Of a stretch of DNA of 19,943 bases, positions 7,766 through 13,964 are shown in pieces. Position numbers and translations under genes: made by a program. Position 1 is the first letter of the stretch; each line of letters begins with the position of its first letter. The notes under the pieces are model-generated. The model saw nothing but the letters and a program-made list of their open reading frames with translations. It had not been told where the DNA came from and ran no database searches. Source of the DNA: an uncultured Pseudomonadota bacterium (GTDB lineage Bacteria > Pseudomonadota > Alphaproteobacteria > Rs-D84); NCBI GenBank assembly GCA_947303165.1, contig CAMYXE010000001.1, forward strand, positions 1 through 19,943, given 5' to 3'.

Positions 7766-7773
7766 AGTATAAA
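7766..7773. promoter_or_regulatory. Overlapping divergent -10 boxes between trmB and gltX
   Basis: The sequence agtataaa reads as TATAAA on the plus strand (7768-7773) and TATACT on the minus strand (7771-7766). A TTGTAT on the minus strand 17 bases upstream of TATACT is a possible trmB -35. The plus-strand -35 is weak. The gap between the two start codons is only 45 bases, so both promoters must lie here or inside the opposite gene. Confidence 0.45.
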
Positions 7774-7804
7774 ATGCAAATATTGAAAATACAAGGATTT
7801 GATT

Positions 7805-8707
7805 ATGAGACAAGGTTTATCTGAAGATTTAATCGCACGTGTTCTGGGCGCGGCACCAAAATATACTTTGGCGGAATTAGAAGAAAAATATCCGCCACGT
7901 GAATTGGCAGATGGTGTAATGGTGACGCGTTTCGCCCCAAGTCCTACTGGGTTTATGCACCTTGGGAATTTGTATAGTGGTTTGATTGATTATAAATTGG
8001 CGCAACAGTCAAATGGTGTTTTTATGTTGCGTATAGAAGACACAGATACCAAACGCGAAATCAAAGAAGCGGTTGGTATTGTCATAGATTCGTTGGCTAA
8101 GTTTGGTATAACAAATGATAATGAGGGCTCTGACTATGGGCCATATTATCAATCGCAACGCAAAGATATATACCATTCGGTTGTTGCGGATTTATTGCGG
8201 CGTGGTTTGGCATACCCATGCTTTTTAACACAAGAAGAGATGGATGAAATTCGTGCAAATCAAAGTGCGGCGGGTTTTGCAACAGGTATTTATGGTGAAT
8301 TTGCTCGGTATAGGGATATAACCGAAGAAGATATTGTTAAACGCCTTGATAATGGTGAAACCCCATCGATTCGTTTGTATTCAATGGGCGATCCATCAAA
8401 GAGAATATTTTTCAAAGATTTTGTGCGTGGCTCAATATCTGTGCCTGAAAATAATGAAGATATTGTTTTAATAAAATCAACTGACCGTTTGCCGACATAT
8501 CATTTTGCACATTTGTGTGATGACCATTTTATGCGTATTACACACGTTGTTCGTGGCGAAGAATATTTTGGCACGGTCGCATTGCATATTCAAATGTTTC
8601 GTATGATGGGGTGGCAATTACCAAACTATATACATACATCCACTTTGGATAAGATTGATGAAGAAACTGGGAAACAGCGCAAAATGTCAAAGCGTAAAGA
8701 CCAATAA
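7805..8707 (+). CDS. gltX: GluRS N-terminal half: catalytic Rossmann domain up to KMSKR
   Basis: This part encodes 300 residues. It has an N-terminal extension of about 40 residues, TRFAPSPTGFMHLGN with the HIGH-type motif HLGN (from H52), LRIEDTD, YGPYYQSQRKDIY, TYHFAHLCDDHFMRITHVVRGEEYF and the KMSKR loop (293-297). These are the ATP- and glutamate-binding elements of class I GluRS. The extension and the KMSKRKD ending match the GluRS type I know from Clostridia rather than the usual alphaproteobacterial type with LSKRHG. If translation stops at 8705, the product has the active site but no anticodon-binding domain. Confidence 0.85.
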   Translation: MRQGLSEDLIARVLGAAPKYTLAELEEKYPPRELADGVMVTRFAPSPTGFMHLGNLYSGLIDYKLAQQSNGVFMLRIEDTDTKREIKEAVGIVIDSLAKFGITNDNEGSDYGPYYQSQRKDIYHSVVADLLRRGLAYPCFLTQEEMDEIRANQSAAGFATGIYGEFARYRDITEEDIVKRLDNGETPSIRLYSMGDPSKRIFFKDFVRGSISVPENNEDIVLIKSTDRLPTYHFAHLCDDHFMRITHVVRGEEYFGTVALHIQMFRMMGWQLPNYIHTSTLDKIDEETGKQRKMSKRKDQ

Positions 8708-8725
8708 AACAATGTTGCGTTTTTC

Positions 8726-9382
8726 TTGTCTGGTGGTTGGCCAACCAAGGCAGTTATTGAATACCTTGGAAATATTTTGGCGCCTGGGTACGAAGAAGCA
8801 AAGTTAAAAGGTGCGGTGAAATCATTTTGGGAATATGAATTGCGTCCAAAGAAAATACCTGCATCTGGTGCTTTGTTCGATATGAAAAAATTGGAATGGT
8901 GGGCCAAAGAATATATAGGTAGCATGCCAGTTCCGGATTTGGTGAAATCGGTTATCGATTGGGTAAATGAATATGGCGCGGAAAAACAAAAAATGCAGGT
9001 CGCAGACGTTGATTATTTGACTGCGGTTTTGGCCATTGAACGCGATAATCAGAAACGTGTTCGTAAAGATTTTATTACATGGAAACAGACATTGGAAATC
9101 GAAGAATTTTTCTGGGATGAATTGTTTGTTCCAAATACGGAATATGCGTATAACAAGGATGTGTTAAATGCATTTTTATCAAACTTTGATGTGCGTGACG
9201 ACAAGGATACTTGGTGGAATAAAATTGTCGCAATTGCCGAAAAGTTCGGTGTTAAAAATGGTGATGTCGCGATGAATTTGCGTGTAGCACTTTCGGGCCG
9301 TACCAATACACCAGACCTTTATTCTATTATGCAGGTAATGGGCAAGGACAGGGTGATTAAAAGGTTGGAGGGATTATTATGA
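8726..9382 (+). CDS. gltX: GluRS C-terminal half: stem-contact and anticodon-binding helical domains
   Basis: This frame is the direct in-frame continuation of the N-terminal half. It begins with the conserved segment GGWPTKAVIEYLGNILAP, then MKKLEWWAKEYI, and ends with the helical bundle that reads the tRNA anticodon (SGRTNTPDLYSIMQVMGKDRVIKRL). The first possible start codon is TTG 8726, but no ribosome-binding site lies before it, so independent translation seems weak. Its TGA stop overlaps the ATG of the next gene (ATGA, 9379-9382), which suggests the downstream gene depends on translation through this region. Confidence 0.7.
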   Translation: MSGGWPTKAVIEYLGNILAPGYEEAKLKGAVKSFWEYELRPKKIPASGALFDMKKLEWWAKEYIGSMPVPDLVKSVIDWVNEYGAEKQKMQVADVDYLTAVLAIERDNQKRVRKDFITWKQTLEIEEFFWDELFVPNTEYAYNKDVLNAFLSNFDVRDDKDTWWNKIVAIAEKFGVKNGDVAMNLRVALSGRTNTPDLYSIMQVMGKDRVIKRLEGLL

Positions 9383-10131
9383 CTAAAACAAAACATGTGG
9401 TTAGAAAACGGTTAAAACAGGTTAGGGCGGATAAACATGCATCCGCGTTGTTGCGGTGCCTGCGTGCGACGGGGTTGTTCCGGTGGGAACGCCGTTCAAC
9501 ACGTGCCGAAGAATTGTTAAATGTTCTGACACATGGAATTGGAATTGGGCTCGCCATCGCTGGATTGACGTTGTTGGTTGTGTTCGCGGTTCTTTATGGA
9601 AACGCATGGACGGTTGTGTCATGTGCCATATTTGGCGCGACAATGTTTACGCTTTATTTTGGTTCAACCATGTGTCACATAACAATCGGCAGCAAGAGCG
9701 AATGTTTTTTCGAAGTTTGGGATAGTGTTGCCATCTATGCGTTGATAGCCGGGACATACACACCATTTTTGTTGGTAAATTTACGTGGCGGTCTGGGGTG
9801 GAGTATTTTCGGTGTCTTGTGGGCGATTGTTATATTTGGTGCCATTGTTAAAATGCGTAATCCGCACCAGCAACCAAAGTGGGTTGTTGCACTCTATTTG
9901 ATAATGGGCTGGACATTATTATTTATATTGCCAGCGATGATTAAACATATTCCTGCGCGCGGTTTGTGGTTCATTTTGGCGGGCGGTTTATCGTATACCG
10001 TTGGTGTGATATTCTATCTGTGGCGAAAATTAAAATTTTCACATGCTATATGGCATTTGTTCGTAATTGGTGGCACAGTTTGTTTCTTTTTTGCGGTGCT
10101 ATACGGCGCGATTCTTGATGTTGTAAAATAA
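9379..10131 (+). CDS. Hemolysin III (HlyIII/TrhA) family seven-TM membrane protein
   Basis: A 250-residue inner-membrane protein of the HlyIII/PAQR-related family. The family's first conserved block is seen as EELLNVLTHGIGIGLAIAG, the second as LYFGSTMCHI (usually S..yH), and the last as HAIWHLFVIGG, supplying the Ser/His residues thought to bind a metal. Seven hydrophobic segments follow a basic N-terminal stretch of about 45 residues, longer than in most members. In E. coli a homologue (TrhA) controls membrane energetics; a true haemolysin role is unlikely. It overlaps gltX by four bases and is probably translationally coupled to it. Confidence 0.88.
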   Translation: MTKTKHVVRKRLKQVRADKHASALLRCLRATGLFRWERRSTRAEELLNVLTHGIGIGLAIAGLTLLVVFAVLYGNAWTVVSCAIFGATMFTLYFGSTMCHITIGSKSECFFEVWDSVAIYALIAGTYTPFLLVNLRGGLGWSIFGVLWAIVIFGAIVKMRNPHQQPKWVVALYLIMGWTLLFILPAMIKHIPARGLWFILAGGLSYTVGVIFYLWRKLKFSHAIWHLFVIGGTVCFFFAVLYGAILDVVK

Positions 10132-10146
10132 ATATGGTGATTTAAA

Positions 10147-10677
10147 TTGAATCTGGGTAAAAGAATTTTGATTATGGGTGGGTCTTGTTCCGGTAAGTCG
10201 ACAACGGCCGATAAATTGGGCCACAAGTTTAATTTGCCTGTATTGCATATGGATTTATATGACCCGTATGCGGTGCCTGCGGGTGCGGGGCGTGATAAAC
10301 GAAAGCAGGAAATAAACAAGGTTATCTGTGACACGATAAGGCAAGATGCGTGGGTTATCGAAGGTATTTATGAATGGTATTCATTTCAAGAACGCATGAA
10401 TGCGGCTGATACATTGGTGTTGTTGTATTCGCCTGTGTACAAACGTCTTTGGTGTTATTTAAAAACCTGTATATTAAAGGTTAAACGGCATGGCAGGCTA
10501 GGTTTTTCTGCCAAGAATTTTCGTATGGATCATGTTTGGTATATGATAAGGAAAAAAGATGCACCATACGATTTAATCGATAATACCGCGAAACAATGCC
10601 ATAATTTGCAGGTCGTTAGATTGAAATCGTACAAGGAAATAGATGATTTTGTACGGAATGCCACGATAACGAGGTAA
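10147..10677 (+). CDS. P-loop NTPase of the adenylate-kinase-like / DNA topology modulation group
   Basis: A 176-residue soluble protein. The start KRILIMGGSCSGKSTTADKL holds a Walker A motif (G11 to T19), followed by HMDLYDP, which resembles the substrate Asp motif of small kinases, and DAWVIEGIYEW, matching the W.i.G.Y motif of the FlaR-type topology modulation family. A basic lid-like part follows (LKTCILKVKRHGR). The start must lie upstream of M10 to include the first strand, so TTG 10147 is used, with a GGTGA sequence about 7 bases upstream. Substrate is unknown. It ends 17 bases before the -35 box of the thrS leader promoter. Confidence 0.75.
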   Translation: MNLGKRILIMGGSCSGKSTTADKLGHKFNLPVLHMDLYDPYAVPAGAGRDKRKQEINKVICDTIRQDAWVIEGIYEWYSFQERMNAADTLVLLYSPVYKRLWCYLKTCILKVKRHGRLGFSAKNFRMDHVWYMIRKKDAPYDLIDNTAKQCHNLQVVRLKSYKEIDDFVRNATITR

Positions 10678-10694
10678 TAATAATTTCAGAGTAT

Positions 10695-10723
10695 TTGACA
10701 TTTGCAAATTGTGTGACTATAAT
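10695..10723 (+). promoter_or_regulatory. Perfect consensus sigma-70-type promoter for the thrS leader
   Basis: TTGACA (10695-10700), a 17-base spacer and TATAAT (10718-10723) match the consensus at all twelve positions with the ideal spacing. The leader-peptide ATG is at 10733, only 9 bases after the -10 box, so the transcript probably starts at or within about 3 bases of that ATG. Confidence 0.92.
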
Positions 10724-10732
10724 ACTGCTGAT

Positions 10733-10795
10733 ATGAAAAAATATTTGTTCATTTTCACAGCCACAACAACTACAACCCCGTTTGGGGTGCGGTAA
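10733..10795 (+). CDS. Threonine-rich leader peptide upstream of thrS (attenuation-type leader)
   Basis: A 20-codon frame from ATG 10733 to TAA 10793-10795 reads MKKYLFIF, then TATTTTT, then PFGVR. Six of the seven codons between 10757 and 10777 encode Thr (ACA, GCC, ACA, ACA, ACT, ACA, ACC), directly ahead of threonyl-tRNA synthetase. This is the classical design of a ribosome-stalling leader: low charged tRNA-Thr slows the ribosome and changes folding of the RNA ahead. A 5-bp hairpin with a gttt loop (10775-10788) starts in the last Thr codon. No ribosome-binding site can fit between the promoter and the ATG, so translation is probably leaderless, as I recall for the trpL leader of Sinorhizobium. 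I could not find a clear terminator hairpin. Confidence 0.85.
   Translation: MKKYLFIFTATTTTTPFGVR
10775..10788 (+). promoter_or_regulatory. Hairpin in the 3' end of the Thr leader ORF
   Basis: ACCCC (10775-10779) pairs with GGGGT (10784-10788) around a gttt loop. The 5' arm begins with the last Thr codon, so a ribosome stalled on the Thr codons would prevent it from forming. No T run follows directly; the nearest is 10808-10813, about 20 bases later. It may be a switch element, but the full set of alternative structures is not evident by eye. Confidence 0.5.
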
Positions 10796-10802
10796 TTTCT
10801 AT

Positions 10803-10831
10803 TTGCGTTTTTTATGGCGCGCTAATATAAT
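10803..10831 (+). promoter_or_regulatory. Possible second, weaker promoter for thrS
   Basis: TTGCGT (10803-10808), 17 bases and a perfect TATAAT (10826-10831) lie between the leader peptide and thrS. The -35 matches consensus at three of six positions. It would give a basal transcript that avoids the leader. The region is AT-rich, so a chance TATAAT is possible. Confidence 0.35.
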
Positions 10832-10878
10832 CAAACAGTTAAAAATAACAAAACAATAAAAAACTAGAGGATTTTATT

Positions 10879-12636
10879 ATGTCATATCCAATTGAAATGA
10901 TTCGGCACTCGTTGGCGCACGTGATGGCGGCTGCGGTGCAAAAATTACACCCAGATGTTAAATTCGCGGGTGGTCCGGCGATTGAAAACGGTTTCTATTA
11001 TGACTTTGATACCGATTATCGTTTTTCCGAAGAAGATTTTGAAAAAATCGAAAAGGAAATGCGTGAACTAATTAAGTCGAATGGTAAATTTGAACAAAGA
11101 ATTGTCAAACTTGACGAAGCCAAGCAGATTTTCGCAGACCAGCCATATAAAATGGAATGGTTGAACGAATATGATGCGGCGGGTGAGGATTTGTCTATTT
11201 ATACTTTCCGTGATTTTACGGATCTTTGCCGTGGTCCGCATGTGGAAAGTTCCAAAGATTTGCCACGTGATGGATTCAAGATTCGCAGTGTTGCCGGTGC
11301 ATACTGGAAAGGTGATTCCAAAAACAAAATGTTGCAGCGTATCTATGTTGATGCGTTCGAAGACAAGGATGCGTTGGATGCACATTTGAAAATGATGGAA
11401 GAATCTGCCAAGCGCGATCACAGAAAACTTGGCCCGGCACTTGGGTTGTTCTTCTTTGATGAAAGATCGCCGGGTGTTCCATACTATATGCCAAATGGTT
11501 GGATTGTGTATCGTGAATTGTATAACTTTTGGTCAGAATATCATGAAAAACATGGCTATTTGGAATTTCGTTCGCCACTCATGAACAAAAAAGAGTTGTA
11601 TGAAACAAGCGGTCACTGGGCACATTACAAAGACGATATGTTTGTGTTCAAAGAAGACGATAATAATATATTTTGTTTAGCGCCTATGTCTTGTCCAAAT
11701 GCGATTGTTGCCTATCAGCATGAGCCACGGAGTTATAATGATTTGCCATGGCGGTTGTCTGATGCAGACATGCTGTATCGTTATGAAAGTTCTGGGGCAT
11801 TGAATGGGTTGTTCAGGACTTATGAATTTAATCAGGATGATGCGCATATTTTTATCACAGAAGATATGATAGAAGATGAATACAACCGAATCATCGACAT
11901 TGTCCAGGATTTTTACAAGTTGTTTAATATCAAATGCTTTATGAGATTTTCAACCAGACCTGATGATTTCATGGGTGATATTGATACCTGGAACAAGGCC
12001 GAGGCCATTTTGAAAAAAATATTGGTTAATCGATTCGGAAATAATGGTTTCAAAATCCAAGAAAAAGACGGTGCCTTCTATGGGCCAAAGTTGGATATTA
12101 AGATTGTTGATAGTTTGGGACGCGAATGGCAGGCCGGAACCATCCAGTTAGATTTTCAATTGCCACGTGCCTTTAACTGTGTGTACATAGATAAAGATGG
12201 CAACAAGAAAACACCGATTTTAGTGCATCGGACGATTTATGGTTCATGGGGCCGGTTTATGGGATTGCTGATAGAGCACTTGGCCGGAAAATTGCCGGTT
12301 TGGTTGTCCCCGGTACATGCAGTGATTATTCCGATTTCTGACCGTTGCAAAGAATATGCGGATAGTATTGTGGCAAAGTTGCAAGATGTGGAAATAAAAA
12401 CGGCCACTGCTGGATTACGTATCAAAAAAGATTATTCTTCCGAGAGTATGCAGAAAAAGATACGCAATGCGCAATTGCAACAAATTCCATACATGATTAT
12501 TGTTGGTGATAAAGAATTAGAATCACAAACAATATCGATTAGACGTCGTGATGGAAAACAAGAATTTAATGTCCAACTTGATGATTTTATCCAGAATTTA
12601 AAGAATAAAATCAAGAGCAAAGACCTGGATGTATAG
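10879..12636 (+). CDS. thrS: Threonyl-tRNA synthetase lacking the N-terminal TGS domain
   Basis: This class II synthetase charges tRNA-Thr. At 585 residues it is about 60 shorter than usual; the missing part is the TGS domain, since the frame starts directly at the editing domain. The editing residues are present: H10 and H14 (HSLAH), C117 and H121 (CRGPH). The catalytic zinc ligands are also present: C272 (MSCPN), H323 (QDDAH) and H450 (VHRTIYGS), with nearly the same spacing as in E. coli. The anticodon domain follows (about 475-575). ATG 10879 has AGAGGA 7 bases upstream, and the 84 bases before it contain no TGS coding. The catalytic core (SCPNAIVAY, LYRYESSG) is a divergent subtype. The stop is TAG. 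Expression is likely controlled by the Thr leader. Confidence 0.96.
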   Translation: MSYPIEMIRHSLAHVMAAAVQKLHPDVKFAGGPAIENGFYYDFDTDYRFSEEDFEKIEKEMRELIKSNGKFEQRIVKLDEAKQIFADQPYKMEWLNEYDAAGEDLSIYTFRDFTDLCRGPHVESSKDLPRDGFKIRSVAGAYWKGDSKNKMLQRIYVDAFEDKDALDAHLKMMEESAKRDHRKLGPALGLFFFDERSPGVPYYMPNGWIVYRELYNFWSEYHEKHGYLEFRSPLMNKKELYETSGHWAHYKDDMFVFKEDDNNIFCLAPMSCPNAIVAYQHEPRSYNDLPWRLSDADMLYRYESSGALNGLFRTYEFNQDDAHIFITEDMIEDEYNRIIDIVQDFYKLFNIKCFMRFSTRPDDFMGDIDTWNKAEAILKKILVNRFGNNGFKIQEKDGAFYGPKLDIKIVDSLGREWQAGTIQLDFQLPRAFNCVYIDKDGNKKTPILVHRTIYGSWGRFMGLLIEHLAGKLPVWLSPVHAVIIPISDRCKEYADSIVAKLQDVEIKTATAGLRIKKDYSSESMQKKIRNAQLQQIPYMIIVGDKELESQTISIRRRDGKQEFNVQLDDFIQNLKNKIKSKDLDV

Positions 12637-12643
12637 TGATAAT

Positions 12644-12671
12644 GGTGTTCGGCGGATTACCGCCGGACACC
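12644..12671 (+). repeat. Strong 12-bp inverted repeat between thrS and the small lipoprotein gene
   Basis: Positions 12644-12655 (ggtgttcggcgg) pair with 12660-12671 (ccgccggacacc) with a single G-T wobble and a tetraloop atta. No T run follows on either strand, so it is not a standard intrinsic terminator. It starts 7 bases after the thrS stop and ends 19 bases before the next ATG. It may protect the thrS mRNA 3' end, act with Rho, or slow read-through. Confidence 0.7.
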
Positions 12672-12690
12672 AAATAAGAAAGGAAAAGGT

Positions 12691-12834
12691 ATGAAAAAAT
12701 TTTTGATGATAGTTGTTGCGCTTTTCCCAATTGTTTTGGGTGCATGTTCGCGAACTTGTGAAGTGGAGCCAATTGTTGAAGAAAATCATAAATTGATTGT
12801 TCCACCACATTTTGGTGCGCGCCCTGCAAAATAA
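12691..12834 (+). CDS. Small lipoprotein of 47 residues
   Basis: The product begins MKKF, has a hydrophobic stretch and the lipobox LGAC with the lipidated Cys at residue 19. Only about 29 mature residues follow, with a second Cys at 23, several Glu and the ending GARPAK. An AGGA-containing site lies 6-10 bases before ATG 12691. The size is like that of LptM/YifL-type short lipoproteins, but I cannot assign it to that family. Residue +2 is Ser, which in the E. coli rule favours outer-membrane sorting. It lies between thrS and the SPOR gene, and its mature N-terminus would be a substrate for the Lnt encoded earlier in this window. Confidence 0.78.
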   Translation: MKKFLMIVVALFPIVLGACSRTCEVEPIVEENHKLIVPPHFGARPAK

Positions 12835-12836
12835 TT

Positions 12837-12864
12837 TTGTGATATCATTTTTTTATGGTATAAT
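12837..12864 (+). promoter_or_regulatory. Promoter of the SPOR-tatA operon
   Basis: TTGTGA (12837-12842), a 16-base spacer and TATAAT (12859-12864) lie directly after the lipoprotein stop. The -35 matches four of six consensus bases. The start would be near 12871, about 20 bases before ATG 12891, with GGGAG (12880-12884) as ribosome-binding site. Confidence 0.6.
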
Positions 12865-12890
12865 ATATCCGTTAAACAGGGAGTACCATA

Positions 12891-13700
12891 ATGAAAGATG
12901 AGAATTTAGATTTGTTAGATTTAGATGATACGGATGCGGCTGCTGATGACAGTTTGCCGGATGCGACGCCGTTTGTTGCGCCACGTCCACACCGTCCATG
13001 GTTGTTGTTGGGTATTGGTGTTGCGATAATTGTTTTGGCGGTGTTCATCATTGTTCGTGTAGTGGGCAGTAATTCTTCGTCGTCAATCGAAGTTGATTTA
13101 GGCGATCCAATCGTTGTGCAAGAACGCGATGCTGTTGTTGCCCCAGAACCAGTTCCTGTTCAGGTCGTGCCTGCGCCAGCACCGGCGCCTATGGTTCCGC
13201 CAATGCAGGCACCACAACCTGGGGCGGGTGTTGGGGCTATGCCACCAATGCCACCTGCGCCGGCACCTGTGGCGCAACCGGCCTCGGTTCCACAACAGGA
13301 TTCAGTTCGTGTTGTCCAGGACCGCAAGGATGTGACGTTTAATCCGGAACGTGCGGCGGTCACACCAAAACCGATTCCTGCGCCGGTACCAAAGCAGGCA
13401 AAACAACCGACCAAGCCGAAACCGGCACCAAAGCCGGCGGTTCAAAAGGTTTCGAATGGTGGTTGGTACGTTCAGTTTGGTTCATATGGCACACGTGCCG
13501 CGGCCGAAGCGGCGGAAAGAAAGTTGCGCAGTGGGCATCAAGGATTGTTCAGTGGCAAACAGTTTGTGATTTTGGCGGCGGTATTGCCGAATGGTTCAAC
13601 GACATATCGTTTGCGTGTTGCGTTCGCGACATCGGGTGATGCAAATGGATTCTGTCGCAATGCGAAGTCTGATGGTTTGGATTGCTATGTTGCAAAATAA
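12891..13700 (+). CDS. SPOR-domain membrane protein (FtsN/DedD-like)
   Basis: A 269-residue bitopic protein. It has a very acidic cytoplasmic N-terminus (residues 1-25), one TM helix at about 37-59, a long periplasmic Pro/Ala/Val-rich linker (about 75-185) and a C-terminal SPOR domain (about 190-269) with WYVQFGSYGTRAAAEAAERKL and the ending TYRLRVAFAT. SPOR domains bind peptidoglycan strands stripped of stem peptides at the division site, so a role in septal wall synthesis is likely. In many alphaproteobacteria a SPOR gene precedes nagZ, scpA, scpB and tatA; here tatA follows after 15 bases and the middle genes are absent. The low-complexity linker gives long shadow frames on both strands. 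Confidence 0.88.
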   Translation: MKDENLDLLDLDDTDAAADDSLPDATPFVAPRPHRPWLLLGIGVAIIVLAVFIIVRVVGSNSSSSIEVDLGDPIVVQERDAVVAPEPVPVQVVPAPAPAPMVPPMQAPQPGAGVGAMPPMPPAPAPVAQPASVPQQDSVRVVQDRKDVTFNPERAAVTPKPIPAPVPKQAKQPTKPKPAPKPAVQKVSNGGWYVQFGSYGTRAAAEAAERKLRSGHQGLFSGKQFVILAAVLPNGSTTYRLRVAFATSGDANGFCRNAKSDGLDCYVAK

Positions 13701-13715
13701 AAATAGGGGAAAGAG

Positions 13716-13964
13716 ATGTTCGGAAGATTTGGTTGGATGGAAATACTGATAATCGTTTTGCTGTTGTTCATTTTGTTTGGGCACAGCAAGATACCGACAA
13801 TGATGAAAAATTTGGCGAACGGTATCAGCACATTCAAAAAAGAAATGAAAAAAGACGATAAAGCCGATGTTAAAAAATCGGACATGTCTGCACCAACAAA
13901 AAAGAAAACAGTGGCGAAAAAAAACACTGTTCGTAAACGGGTTGTTGGGGGCAGAAAGAAATAA
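13716..13964 (+). CDS. tatA: Sec-independent (Tat) translocase subunit TatA
   Basis: The 82-residue protein has the TatA plan: a short N-terminus, one TM helix (about 8-21, MEILIIVLLLFILFG), the FG hinge at 20-21, an amphipathic helix (KIPTMMKNLANGISTFKKEM) and a charged Lys-rich tail ending VGGRKK. TatA oligomers form the pore for folded proteins carrying twin-arginine signals. AGGGGA lies about 6 bases before ATG 13716. Neither tatB nor tatC follows; a minimal TatAC system or tatBC elsewhere are both possible. Confidence 0.93.
   Translation: MFGRFGWMEILIIVLLLFILFGHSKIPTMMKNLANGISTFKKEMKKDDKADVKKSDMSAPTKKKTVAKKNTVRKRVVGGRKK

Larger units (their letters stand above)
7805..9382 (+). pseudogene. 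gltX: Glutamyl-tRNA synthetase gene, clostridial type, interrupted by one in-frame TAA
   Basis: The frame runs from ATG 7805 (AAGGA site upstream) to TGA 9380-9382 and would give 525 codons, but codon 301 (8705-8707) is TAA. No frameshift is involved: both halves are in the same frame and align end to end with class I GluRS. The family normally reads KRKDPE followed by a helix and AVIEYL; here it reads KRKDQ, stop, NNVAFF and then AVIEYL, so the stop replaces a residue that is usually Glu (GAA to TAA is one change). Apart from this codon the gene looks intact. Options are a recent loss with another gltX elsewhere, a sequencing error, read-through, or a two-piece enzyme. TAA is a normal terminator in the neighbouring genes, so codon reassignment is unlikely. 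Confidence 0.85.

Noticed and set aside
8705..8707. TAA read as a sense codon genome-wide (altered genetic code)
   Set aside because: TAA ends many intact genes here (for example ybeY-lnt, tatA, sufS, sufT), and TAG and TGA are also used as normal stops.
8707..8726. gltX split by a frameshift
   Set aside because: Codon phase is the same before and after 8705; only a stop codon separates the halves.
10147..10677. Specific naming as adenylate kinase or shikimate kinase
   Set aside because: The P-loop is clear, but the substrate and lid motifs do not allow a specific enzyme to be named.
10808..10813. T6 run as the terminator of the Thr leader
   Set aside because: The bases just before it (atttgcg) have no complementary arm upstream within the transcript, so no terminator stem can be drawn.
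12644..12671. Intrinsic terminator of thrS
   Set aside because: The stem is strong, but neither strand has a T run after it.
13098..13414. Gly/Ala- or Arg-rich frames on both strands across the SPOR gene
   Set aside because: They are shadow frames of the GC-richer Pro/Ala linker of the SPOR protein and have no ribosome-binding sites.
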